DNA of 64,000 bases from Zelopaecilomyces penicillatus (lineage: Eukaryota; Ascomycota; Sordariomycetes; Hypocreales; Pseudodiploosporaceae): NCBI GenBank assembly GCA_005765155.1, contig VCCP01000004.1:2914001-2978000 (forward strand). Direction: 5' to 3'. Made by a program: the position numbers and the translations under genes. Shown in pieces: positions 23,641 through 35,108 of this stretch (positions are counted from its first letter, which is position 1; each line of letters begins with the position of its first letter). The notes beneath the pieces were generated by a model. The model was not told where the DNA came from and made no database searches. It worked only from the letters and a program-made list of their open reading frames with translations.

Positions 23641-26447
23641 GTTCTATGAGATATCGCAGCACAATCGCAGCGGAGCAATGATGGTGTAGAAAGTTAAAGG
23701 CTAAACCCTGTCTGTCGATTGAGTAAGGTACTTGAAAACTAGCTGTACGCTTGTTGATTGAAGCTGGCGGGTAGGCTTCACCACACAGCCGTTACTATCG
23801 GATCAACCGAGAGTAGCAGCACGAATGAGAGGTGGAAAAGAGACGAAGAGGAGGAAGGATGGAATGATAAGGATTTCAAAGAGAGGAACAAAGAAGACGC
23901 AGATGAACAGGTGGCGCGGGAGAACAGGGTCGAAAAGGGCCAAGCTCAAAGGTGGTGCAACCCGTCATGAGCTCCGGAGTAGAGCCTAGAAAAGTCCCGG
24001 GCCCTCCCTGCCTCCCTCCCCTGCTGTCATTTGATGCCACCGATCCACCAGTTAGGTTTGCTCTATTTACATGGCTAATCCTGCCCAAGCGTGAGCCATT
24101 ATCATCGACAGCTAAAGTAGGTACCCAGGTAGGTATTTGGCATTGTTCGTACATACCTAATACTAGGTAGCCGCAGATGGATGTGTTACATGGTTGATCA
24201 ACAAGCGGCGGCTACAGTTGCAAACCAAGCGTGGTGATTTGTTCGAGTCTAGCATGAACGCCATAGTTGGGGGAAGGGAGTAGTTCTACTGGTCAGGAGA
24301 CAAGAGATGACGATACAGATATATAATATTTGATATTGCGTAACATATTCCAAGTGCTTGCTCGGTTAGGCGGACGCCATTTTGAGACTCTTGGAGCTAC
24401 GTGATGCTAATTGTTCCTCTCTTTTTGCGTTTTCCGTATTTTTCCTTTCACTCGCTTTGTTCCTCTGTTCTTGTTTCCTCCCGCTGGAAACCAGTAGCAC
24501 AGCGGGGTCGGATAAATGCATCCAGGTACACGGTAGTAATGATTTCGAATAATTTTTATTTCATCGGAGTTTAGTGGTTCTGAACGTGGGCCAAAGCCGC
24601 TCGGCACAGTCAACACCCGAAGCCTCGAAATGATGGTGGGGGAAGGCCATCCATCATCCATGGTCCGCCCCCCTCCCATCCTCCCATCCTCCACCTTTCC
24701 TAGCTATCGAAAAAGCCCAGACAGCCAACAGGGATACGTTGAGTGTTTCGGCGACATGTTGCAGCGCACGTTACTTCGTAATATCAACTCTTGTTGGTGA
24801 AAGGCGAGCAGTGGGTGGTGGTACTCAATAGACAGAAAATAACATGAGCTTTCCATTTGCACACATGAGGGACATAAACAGGAGGCATGTCGATGCGCTA
24901 CTACCAAAATATAGCCAACTACCTGTTTATCAGTGCCATCTCCTTGCAAACAGAACACATTTCTGCTTCGTGTCTTCCCAGTCTCAGTACCTAGTTGGCC
25001 GTTGACAGCGACTGCTTGACGGAACAATTGCCATGCCTTTAGTGGCCAAAGCATAGTACGAGTCTAAAACCACCTTGCCTTGCCGTAAGATTCACGGAGC
25101 ACAAAGTGGAATACGCGTATTCATTTCGTATTCGGCCAGTAAGCACACAACAAACCATAAACACACCTAATTTGTTGCAGCTTCTTATTACCAGTTTGCA
25201 TCACCCTCCCGCAACCAATGATGAAATGTCCCAATCCAAGTGTCGTTCCATCCGGCGATCTGCTATCATCTACCACTGCCTGCTACCTTGTCTAGTCCAT
25301 TTAGCGGGCCATGTGTTGCACCGACTTGGCATCGTATCGGATCGAATTCATCCGCAAACCATATATATTGCTTCCATCATAGATTGTTCTCAAGATGCAT
25401 GTGATTGTCTGGCATATCAAACTCAAGGTCGGCCAGTTTATTAATGACATGTTTTACGGGGTCTAAGATGGTGACGCCGATTTTAACTTTCATGTTGGTT
25501 TTGATTCCAGTTCTCTTTTTTGGATCTGGCCGAAACACTCACAGACGAGCACTCTGAATCTTCTGGGGAAGAGTCTTGCTCCTTCAACTTCATTACCAAC
25601 AACGGTTGGAGCTTTCTCAAACCATTATCTGATCATCATATGTTTCCAACTGCGGGAAGGGATGGGAGTGGGGCTCTCATTGGGTTTAAATCAGATGCGT
25701 TGTATCAACCTTGTTATCCTTTATTGACCACACACCGTACGTCAACACTGTCAATACATAAAACATTCTTTGAGAGGCATGAATATTCTCTACTAGTTGC
25801 CTGATTGAAGGTAATCAAATCCCCTACAAAATTGTTTGGAAATGTATAACCTACTATATCTTCTTGCTAGCCATCAGGTGAGTATAATAAGCGGGGGTTA
25901 ATTGATCAATGGCCACACGATTGTCCATGAGAGCAACATCTCCCCCAAAGCGATAATGCCCGTCGGATTCCTTTCGATTTTGAAACTTTGCACTGTGCAG
26001 GCTGTCTTTTCTTGACCTGATACTATATCTGGCCTTTGGAGCCTTGGAAATGATGCAGATGATCGCAGGCTATCATGGCAGGAAAATGAGTCAGAAGCTG
26101 TGATTCATTTCTGGCGGTGGCTTTACCGGGTGCATGTTTCATCAGCCCTGTGCGATATTGGCGAACCTTGTTGTTCGACCAAACCGATGACGGCCTCCAC
26201 ACTAACCTTAATACAGCTTCCAACACTGTGCTAATCGTAGTCCTCCCCCGCGCCAAAAACTTGAGCCCCACCAAAACGCACAATATCGCCAAAAATTCAC
26301 AAAGCCACACTCGATTACCCAACCCCGTTGCGTATTGGTCCTGTTTTCTCTATAACAACAAATCCTGCCTCTCTCCTCCTCTACCGCCCTGCCTCGCACT
26401 CTTTTCTTGTCGAGCCCTTATAACGTGTACGACATAGCCGCGCCAAT
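23641..26447. other. Intergenic region, 2.8 kb, between divergent genes
   Basis: Separates the P450 start (minus) from the eIF3i start (plus). An AGGTA/TACCT cluster lies at 24117-24172. Several frames near 24.4-25.8 kb lack domains and splice signals. The last 80 bases before 26448, C/T-rich with CCTCTCTCCTCCTC, are the likely eIF3i leader. Confidence 0.5.
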
Positions 26448-27772
26448 ATGAGACCCATCCTCCTCTCTGGGCACGAGCGTGCGCTCACCCAGATCAAGTA
26501 CGTCGTCCCAATCGAAGCCCAACATGGAGCTCCTTGAAGTTCCATTTTCCTGCCTTCTTCAATCCCCTCCCTTCCCCCTATATCTATGTACACATCTTTT
26601 TTCTATATCTGTCATCACTAGACCCCTCGTTATGCGACATCCGATGCTCGTGTGAACTCAAAAGACACCTAACCTAGCAAGTGGCTAACTGGTCATCGCG
26701 GGTCTCTACAGGTATAATCTGGACGGCGACATCCTCTTCTCCGTCGCCAAGGATCAGCAGATCTGCGCCTGGTTCTCTCACAATGGCGAGCGTCTCGGCA
26801 CATACCACGGCCATGTTGGTGCTATCTGGACTGTCGATGTCGACCCCACTTCCACCATGATTGCCTCGGGCTCCGCCGACAACTCCATTCGCCTGTGGGA
26901 AGTCAAGACCGGCCGCTGCCTCAAGACCTGGGAGTTCACCACCGCTGTCAAGCGCGTTGAGTTCAACGAGGATGGAACAAAGCTGCTGGGCGTTACCGAG
27001 AAGCGTATGGGATTTCTGAGCAACATCGTCGTCATTGACATCAACCCAAATGTCGACGCCGAGCAGACCGACGAGAAGAGTCTCACCATTGTTTGCGACG
27101 AGAGCAAGGCTACCGTTGCTGGATGGAGCCAGGCGAGCAAGTACATCATTTCTGGCCACGAGGATGGTAGTGTCAGCCAGTGGGATGCCAAGACCGGTGA
27201 ACTTCTTGACAACGTGCCTATTCACGAGCTCGACAAGCCTATTGTCGATTTGCAGTGGTCTCCTGACCGCACTTACTTTATCACTGCTTGCAGAGACAAG
27301 ACAGCCAAGGTAGGTCCATGAATCTCCCTCCCCCCTCTTTTGAATCCATATTCTCTCCATCCATCCCTATATGTAAACGTTGCGCTAATAAGGGTTCAAC
27401 TTGCAGCTCATTTCTGCCCGTGATCTTGAGACCCTCAAGACGTATCCTAGCGACACGCCGCTCAATACCGCCACCATTACGCCCAAGAAGGACTTTGTCA
27501 TTCTTGGTGGTGGCCAGGCCGCCATGGAGGTCACCACCACCGGTAGTCGTCAGGGCAAATTTGAAGCCCGCTTCTACCACAAAATCTTCGAAGACGAAAT
27601 TGGCCGTGTCCGAGGCCACTTCGGTCCCCTCAACACCGTTGCCGCCGACCCCACTGGCCGGAGCTACGCCAGTGGCGGAGAGGACGGTTACGTCCGTATT
27701 CACCACTTCGACAAGGGCTACTTTGACTTCAACTACGAGGTTGAGAGGGAACGCCTGAACCGAATGCAGTAG
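26448..27772 (+). CDS. TIF34: Translation initiation factor eIF3 subunit i (TIF34)
   Basis: Three exons (26448-26497, 26712-27309, 27407-27772) give 337 aa, close to the usual length of this subunit. It is a WD40 propeller that sits in eIF3 with subunits b and g and supports 43S complex assembly and scanning. The protein opens with the family hallmark MRPILLSGHERALTQ. Clear WD repeats include the GHVGAIW, SADNSIRLWE, GHEDGSVSQWD and GHFGPLN segments, and it ends near the FNYEVERE tail typical of eIF3i. Codon use is strongly biased to C and G at third positions, as expected for a highly expressed gene. The first exon is only 50 nt and is joined by a 214-bp intron. It converges with the ISWI gene, with about 650 bp between the stops. 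Confidence 0.92.
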
Positions 27773-28426
27773 AAGAAAATGGGCCAGCAGAGAAGAGGTT
27801 TCCAAAATCAGAGGGAACAGAAGCCCAAGTGACGAAAGGGGGCAGAAACGGAAAATCCGCTCTGTCTTCATTACCTGTGGGGTTGCTTGCATATACATTT
27901 TAGGTACGGCGTTTTGGGGCGGAAAGGGAAACTTTCTTACACGAAGGGATATTTCGGACGGAGGGTGCTGTATGTGATGCATACTATCTCTTCTTCATAT
28001 TGCAACAACCACGGTATCGCACTAGACAAAACAGTGACGTTCAAATAAATGACTCTTTTTGATTGATGTGATTTTTGCGTTTCAGAGTGCTTCAAGTCCT
28101 ACCTCCCAAACCCAACGCTCTCCCAAGACATGTGAACCCTCCCTAACAATGAGATATTGGCAAGAAGGCGTGGCCCTCCAAGGGTGACTCAACATCATCC
28201 ACCGACGCCGTTAGCAACAGTGTTGAGTCATGAGAAGTATTGGCCGACAAGGATCAATCATTGGCTGAACTAAGACGCAAAACCAACCACAACCAGAAAT
28301 GAAGTAAAAAAAACGCCAGATCTATACCGGAATTGATTTCTGTGCCCGTTGCCACTTACGCTGCTCTCTTAGCTACAGCTAACAGTGGCACAACCCTTGT
28401 CGCTGGGCTTTTACTTATTCACTGGT
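27773..28426. other. Convergent 3' region of TIF34 and the ISWI gene
   Basis: About 650 bases hold both 3'UTRs. Nothing else is seen. Confidence 0.6.
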
Positions 28427-31400
28427 TCATTTCTTCTTTTTTCCCTTCTTACTCTTTGTTGACCCGCCTGCATTAGAATTGGCGGTAGAGGCAACGCTAG
28501 ACGCTCGTGATGGCGAGGCTGAGCTGGCTTTGCTGGGCTTGCCCTTTGATTTCACGTTGTCAAGTGCCTTGTTCTAGAAAGGGGGAGGGGGAAAATGAAT
28601 GTTAGTTATCGATCTGACGTCATCATTTTGGTAGAAAAGAGGTGGTAATGTTTACCTTGACTCCGTTTTTGGACTTCTTTTTGGCCGGTGCCATGCCCAA
28701 GACGCTATCCTCGTCATTCTCTTCGTCATGGTCCCGTTTGGTCTTGCCGTTGGTACCGTTTGCACCCTTCACAGGTGCTTCTTCAAACTCCTTGACGATT
28801 GTTGTCAGCAAGGTCGTGCAGCGGCGCGATAGTTCGGTAGGCGTGCGGCTCAGGAAGAACCAGTCGAAGCGGAAGAGTGGAGAATCTCGTATATCATCTC
28901 GCATCTTCTCATACAGGTTATCAGAGTCAATTCCGTAACGATCAAGTAGAACTAGCAAGAATCGATCCTCTTCCTCGGTGTACACTTTCTTGTTGGTTGT
29001 GGAAACCGAATAGTTGATCTTAAGCTGCTGCAGTGGAACACGGTACTGCTGCATTTTCTTTCGAAGAAGCTTTCCTTGGTGTTCAATACGTCTCATGCGT
29101 TCCTCTCCATCCTCAATGACTTTGATGTATTTGTTGTAGTCTGGGATCTCCGTGTATCGCTGCCAAAAGACTTTCGCGTACGCCCTTATTTCGGCTGGGG
29201 TTTTGCTACCAATCTCTTGAGAGATGCCGTCATAAGCCGTGCGACCGTACTTGCCAGACCCATTAACAAATTGTTGAAAGTCGCGACGATTCCAGTTCCC
29301 GAATCCCTGGGTAGAGAGCTCTACTTTCTCAGCCCGTTCATCGTCTGTCAACCCAGTTGCGTTGTCAATCTCATGTTGCTCAAGCGCCCGCTCAGCCTCG
29401 CGCTCCGAAAGATTGTCTTCTTCGCCGTCGGTAAGCGGCACTTTGTAGCCAATTTCTTTTCGGTAGAAAGCCGTTTCTCTTTCCTGAAGGTCGCGCAAAC
29501 GGGGTGGATAGAACTGGTAATCATGAACTGGAACTTGCTTTGGCGCCCGCGGAGCTTTTGGTTTCGCATCAGCCTTGGGGTTGGGGTACATAGCCTGCCT
29601 GAAGTACTTGTCCATTGAGTATGATTGCTCTTTGCGCTCTCTCTTGGCTGGATTGATCCAGTTCATTCCAATGTCTTTCTTGGTATTGGCAAAATTTTCA
29701 CCATTCCACTCATACGCAGACTCTGACGTGAATTTTTGAAGATCTTCGATGCCTAGCTTTTCGTATTTGGCATTTAGCTCTTTTGTTCGGGACGCACCGC
29801 GAGCCAGAATCTCATCAATATCCTCATCGTCGAGTTCTGTCTTGTTTGATGAATCGCCAGTTGGGGCTTTTGATCGAAACACCTCTCCAGCTCCATGCTG
29901 AATCATTGACAGAAGATCGTCTTTATTTGCTGCAGCCTTCGCAGCCGTCTGAGCCCGACCTTGTTGAATTACCACCTGGTCGAGGCGCAGCTTCTGAGCA
30001 GCTCTTTCGAGGACCTTTTCTTCAATGGCGTTGTCTGTCACAAATCTATACACCACAACTTGCTTGGTTTGTCCAATGCGATGGGCCCGATCCATAGCCT
30101 GGAGATCCGCCTGCGGGTTCCAGTCACTATCGTAAAGAACGACAATGTCGGCTGTTGTGAGATTGATGCCCAAACCACCGGCTCTAGTTGTAAGCAAAAA
30201 AATAAACTTTTCCGACCCAGGTTTGTTGTAGTCATCGATAGCAGCAATGCGGTCTTCATGGGCCGTGCCGCCATCAATACGGCAGTATTTGTACCCGCGA
30301 AACACGCAATAATCCTCTAGAATGTCCAATAATCGACTCATTTGGGAGAAAATCAAAACTCTGCTTCCTTGCTTCTCCATCCGTTTCAGAAGCTTATCAA
30401 GGACCGCCATTTTCCCAGCGTTGTATACCAAATGCTCATCGGTGGTGTATGGAGGACCAGGTTCAGCGCCCTCAAATAAATAAGGGTGATTGCAGCATTT
30501 TCGTAATTGCATCACAATGTTGAGGAGTCTAGTTTTGGATTCCCGTTTTCCGTTAGCTCCATTCACGGCGTCAATGTCCTTTTCCAAGATCTTTTGGTAC
30601 CACTTGATTTGCATTTCTGACATGCCCAAGTAGACATTGATTTCTTTCTTGGGTAGCAAACTCTTCTCGACATCGCTCTTCACTCGTCTGAGTAGGAAGG
30701 GCCGCAGCACTCTATGAAGTTGCTGAACAACAGTGTCTTGGTCCCGATCTTGCCCAGAAAACCATTGGTCAAATGCCTCAGCATCGCCAAAGACATCTGG
30801 TAATAAGAAATTCAGAAGCGCCCACAGCTCATGCAGATTGTTTTGCAAGGGGGTGCCTGTGATGAGAAGGCGGTTTCGAGAATTGAATAATCGAATGACC
30901 TGAGACAAAGATGATTCTTCGTTCTTGATTCGATGTGCCTATTCCAAAGTGAGCATGAGACCGATAGAGTTTGGCTAAGCAAACATACTTCGTCGATAAT
31001 AATATATTCCCAGGCAAACTTTCGCAAGTGCGCCTTCTCTCGGAGCACCATTTCATAACTTGTTATACAAACATCGAATTTCTCGTCAACAAGACGTTCA
31101 TTGATGAGCTCTTGTCGTTGATCTTTAGCACCCTGAAGAACGAGAACATTCACCTCGGGTGTCCACCGAGCAAACTCTCGCTTCCAGTTATCAAGGGTTG
31201 ATTTGGGTACAATGACGAGATGCGGACCTAAGATGCCCAACATATGGCGAAGGTACCCCAAGAATGAAATCGTCTGAAGGGTCTTGCCCAGACCCATTTC
31301 GTCGGCCAAGATGCCCGAAATTCCGTTCTCGTGAAGTGAGATCATCCAATTGAGACCGGCAACCTGATAGTCTCTCATAGTGCCTTGGATGAATGCAGGG

Positions 31401-32066
31401 GACTCTCGGAAGACTATATCTGCCGAGCCACCGTGCTTCTCGTCTTTCAATAGCTCGGCATCTTCTTCAGCCTCTGTTCGTCGCCGCCTGTCAATTGTCG
31501 CACCACCTTTTCTTCCAGCACCTTTCTTGGCGTTGCTGGCTTCCGCATTTTGACGATCGATCTCACACATAATGTCTCGGATCTTGGGGTCAGGGTTGGT
31601 TTCGATGAAATGTCGGAACAGGTCGGTAAGACCTAGCAAGTAGCGAAATCGTCGAATTGTATCATCTTCCTAAGTTCGTGGGTTAGATTCAAAATTTGGA
31701 GGGCCCAGAAACCAGTCAGGGTTGCATGGCTACATAGCGGGCCTTACTTTTGATTCTCCGAGACGGTCATGCTTTTTGCCAAATATACTTCGACGCAATT
31801 GATTTGCCTCAGTACGCCGCTTCCGACCATCTGTGAGTGGTTCGCCCACGACACTGCTGGCTGTGGTATTAGGATTGGTGTCGGAATCAGTGTAGTCGGG
31901 GGTTTCGTCAACGTCCTAGTTATTCAAGTCAGCAAATACACGCCCGTTGGGAGAAAGGCGCATTATTCGCATTCAAACTTACCATCTCCTCTCCATGATG
32001 TTGCTCCGGTGCGTCAGACATGGACGCGTCGGTATCCACGCCGTTCGCCCGGGACCGCGGAGCCAT
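28427..32066 (-). CDS. ISW2: ISWI-family chromatin-remodelling ATPase
   Basis: Five exons on the minus strand (32066-31983, 31915-31748, 31669-30989, 30938-28656, 28573-28427) give 1120 aa, the usual ISWI length; all joins are in frame. It is the motor that slides and spaces nucleosomes. The N-terminal SNF2 lobe has DEMGLGKT (207-214) and the DEAH box rebuilt across the exon 3/4 join (residues 310-313). The second lobe has TTRAGGLGINL and DRAHRIGQ. The C-terminus carries HAND (about 745-850), SANT (about 855-903, FGNWNRRDF) and SLIDE (about 911-1021, EEEDRFLLVLLDRYG), followed by a Lys/Ser-rich tail in the last small exon. Whether it is the ISW1 or ISW2 orthologue cannot be decided by eye; the symbol is a best guess. 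It is divergent from the HAPSTR1-like gene. Confidence 0.92.
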
Positions 32067-33179
32067 TGCGACTGCAACCACGATGAAGGAGGGGCCTCTT
32101 TACGCGACTGGCATCTGCAAGACGCGTTTAAGTGCGCCTCTGTCCAGCCTAGATATGGTATCTAGATGTTCTTGGATGAGATTCAGAAGTCTTGCAAGTC
32201 AGGTGCGACGATATGCTGAAGTCCTGGTGCAAGGCTGGGTCTGTTTGATCAGTGGAAAGACTGGGGGATGTTTTTTTGAAGACGCTGGCAACCGGAATAT
32301 CTACGTGCTCATGGCAGGGCCAGCGAGATTAGGTCTAGCGCGTATCCAAGGTCAAACCCCTGCCACCCGCCAGGCCCAGATCAGAAATGCACCATTTGTC
32401 CCATCATTACAGCCATTCCCCGGACATGGAATAAGACAAAATCCGATACCGAGTGTGAGGCACGGTTTAGTGGCCCAATGAGATGGTCGACGTCACTCCT
32501 CATCGACGCAAACCGGACAAGGCTGTCGAAGGGTGTGTGTGGCTTACGTCTGGCACGTAATGCTATTTAGGTACAACGGCAAGCTCCAGTGGTAGCGAGT
32601 GGTACCTGACTGTGTCAAACTCAATTTTGCTTATAACGACTCCCTTACTGCTAAGTATCTCCCATAACATATAAGCCATGCAGTTTCATTATTGCTTTTC
32701 TTTAAATTTCAATACTCTATCAAAAAGGACTGTTTGACAGATTCAAAGGGGGGCGGTGGTGCATCTTTCTGTATACACCGTTATTTGATAACTGCATCTA
32801 CGAACTGGGTACTGGGGCTATTTGCAGTATCACGTGTGAGGCTCTGATGGATCCACTCACACCCCACATGCCGCCCGACCTTCCTCGTCTGCATTTCCAA
32901 GCACCGTTTGTGGTGAATCTAGTTCAGCCCATCAAACTCCCAATTCAAGGGGAAATTCCGACACTTGGACTCCGAAGAGGCTTCGAATTTATTAGCTTCC
33001 TGCAGTCCTAGAAGACTTGAACGAGTGGACGCCTTCGCTGACTGGATCCGCCAGCCCTTTTGGCCGCCCCCTTTGCTCGCTGAGTGACTCAGTAGCGGGG
33101 TCAATTTGCTGCCTCGCCACGCATCACTTACTTTGTGTTGGCCATCTTAAGGTAGAGCCTGCCGTCTCCCAGATGAGAA
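32067..33179. other. Divergent promoter region, ISWI and HAPSTR1-like genes
   Basis: 1.1 kb between two start codons on opposite strands. It is a mixed-composition promoter region with no gene that I can support. Confidence 0.5.
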
Positions 33180-33980
33180 ATGCCCGAATCTAACTCAGCA
33201 GTTTCCCAGAGCATCGCTTCAACCGAACTACATATACTATCGGAGATGGATTCTTCGAGGACGCATGGTGCCACTGGCAAGCAGATGGCGCAAAATGACT
33301 CGCCCGAGCAACTCCTGGATGTCTTCAAGGCCGCCGCCCTTTCCGTTACCAAACTTTACAAAACATCCGCGAGGGCCGAAGCTAGAGCTCGAACAGATGG
33401 TTATCAGGAGTGTCTAGATGATCTCCTCACTTTCCTAGACAAAGCACATATTGGTCTAGACGATGGCGAGGGATGGAGAATAAGGAGATGGGCGACAGAA
33501 AGACTTGACGGGCGAGATATCGGCTTACCAACCGTTGAGAGCGAGGATGAAATCGACAAGACGGACAGAAATTCGTCGCCTGAAATGACAAGAACAAGCA
33601 CCGAACCACAGGCATCGACGCAGTCGAACACAAGAACGATTTCTCCTCCAATCACCACCACCACACCCGCCGCCGAGGAGCCAACACATTTTGTTGTGCC
33701 GACGCAAGATACATTCACCTTCCAATCCTCGCATCAATACCCAAACATTGCAACTCTTGACCTTTCGGACAGCAAGCCTCACGATGGATCTTCATTCTCA
33801 TCTAGAAATACCAGGTCCAGGTTCAACGGAAACTCTTCCAAATCTCTTTCGAGGTCAGCAACGCAACTTGGGAGAGGCGCTGGTACGAAAAGGAGAATGG
33901 ATTTTGACGAATTTTTTGGTGGTTGTTTGGGGGGCAAAGATCCATTTGGCAATGGAGCCAAACGTAATCGACAAGCGTGA
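33180..33980 (+). CDS. HAPSTR1/C16orf72-like (DUF4588) stress-response protein
   Basis: This intronless 266-aa protein resembles the C16orf72/HAPSTR1 family. In animals that protein is a small nuclear regulator that works with the giant HECT ligase HUWE1 in stress responses. The match rests on the helix KAAALSVTKLYK (about 48-59), the GYQECLDDLL segment (about 71-80), GEGWRIRRWATERLDGR (about 93-109), and a C-terminal basic then acidic motif KRRMDFDEFF near residue 240. The middle (110-235) is a Ser/Thr/Pro-rich disordered linker. No membrane segment or signal peptide is present. A second ATG 66 nt downstream (33246) could also serve as start. The family call is from remembered motifs, so treat it as likely rather than certain. 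Confidence 0.55.
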   Translation: MPESNSAVSQSIASTELHILSEMDSSRTHGATGKQMAQNDSPEQLLDVFKAAALSVTKLYKTSARAEARARTDGYQECLDDLLTFLDKAHIGLDDGEGWRIRRWATERLDGRDIGLPTVESEDEIDKTDRNSSPEMTRTSTEPQASTQSNTRTISPPITTTTPAAEEPTHFVVPTQDTFTFQSSHQYPNIATLDLSDSKPHDGSSFSSRNTRSRFNGNSSKSLSRSATQLGRGAGTKRRMDFDEFFGGCLGGKDPFGNGAKRNRQA

Positions 33981-34410
33981 TGAGCCAATCAGGAACATAT
34001 TTTCTCATTATTGCAACCATAACGTCGCCATAATTTGGTATTAGAGTTGGAGGAATGTTGCATCTCAGCTGCAACCGGAAGCTAGGCATAGATCATGAGC
34101 GGCGTTTTTTTTTGGAGGGGCATGACAATCTGCATAAGTGGTGTCAAGGTTGGGGGTTCATATACTTCATCTGTCAGAGGCGATACGACATGGAAAGCAT
34201 GGGTCGGAGCTATATAAACTGAATTCAATTCAAGCTCGGTGCCCAGGCACTGGGCTTGCTACTGTTGCAACCGCCACGTGTACGCAATGTTCTTTTGTTT
34301 TTTTTATTTTACCTAAGGACATCTACCTACCATCACGCGAGTCTACACATATATGTTGCGAGCAAAAACTTGGGAGGTATGAAGACTATTTGTTCAACTG
34401 GACGTTTTCT
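33981..34410. other. Convergent 3' region, HAPSTR1-like and Hv1 genes
   Basis: About 430 bases between two stop codons. It contains short poly-T runs and no gene. Confidence 0.6.
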
Positions 34411-35108
34411 TTACTCATGTCCAGAGTGATATTGTGAATCTGCTGCAAGCTGTGCACGTAAGGTACTGTTTTCCCTCTCAAGATCATATAAGTGCTGTTC
34501 CAGAACGTCCATTCTCTCTGTGACTCCCGCGACAACTTCCTCTGATATCTTGGCAAGACGCCAAAGCCGGAGAACAATTATCAGAGAGCCAATGGAGTTA
34601 ATAAGCCCTTGAGCTGAAAAACTAATAGTGAAGCTCAGAGCGATGACAGCAGAGTCAAAGATATGAAACCGTGAGTTAAGATAACTACGACTCCCCCAGA
34701 ATCAAGTTAGACAGAGAAGTTTGTTAGGGCACAGAGGGCATACCTCGGTCCAAAGGAAAACAGGCAGGCCAACAACTCAATGAGAAAAAGTGAACTAAAA
34801 CCTAGTCCTGCTATTTCCAGAAGTCTCACAATTCCTAATACCCACGGTTCATCATTCTGGTGCATTTCGCAGGCTATGAGTTTAATAAATATATTGGCAA
34901 GCAATACAACAACGTCAAGAGCCACAATCGCCATGACCGCAAAGTGTTTGCTCCGAGATGCGAGCATTCGCCTGCTCAGGCCGCGATATTTGTTGAAATA
35001 GTGGAGAGCCGAATGCCGCTGTCTCGAGCGTCTCTGAAGTAGAGGCGATTCGCGACCATCATGACGAGATGCATGAAGTAGCGGAGCCGACACGTTACTG
35101 TCGGCCAT
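34411..35108 (-). CDS. HV1: Voltage-gated proton channel, Hv1 family
   Basis: Two exons on the minus strand (35108-34744, 34684-34411) give 212 aa, the size of a four-helix voltage-sensor channel without a separate pore. Such channels let H+ leave the cell when the membrane depolarises. S1 has ALDVVVLLA with Asp65 at the place of the human selectivity residue D112. S2 has FLIELL with Phe108 and Glu111 (human F150, E153). S3 starts HIFDSAV with Asp132 (human D174). S4 reads VLRLWRLAKI with Arg161, Arg164 and Lys167 (human R205, R208, R211). A coiled coil follows (about 171-203, VLEQHLYDLEREN), the dimerisation region of Hv1. The intron (donor GTATGC, acceptor GTAG) falls at the end of S2; an alternative acceptor 6 nt upstream adds two residues. 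The N-terminus is basic and cytosolic. It is divergent from PAB2. Confidence 0.85.

Noticed and set aside
27281..27982. 233-codon minus-strand frame opposite eIF3i
   Set aside because: Shadow of the strongly biased eIF3i exon on the other strand.
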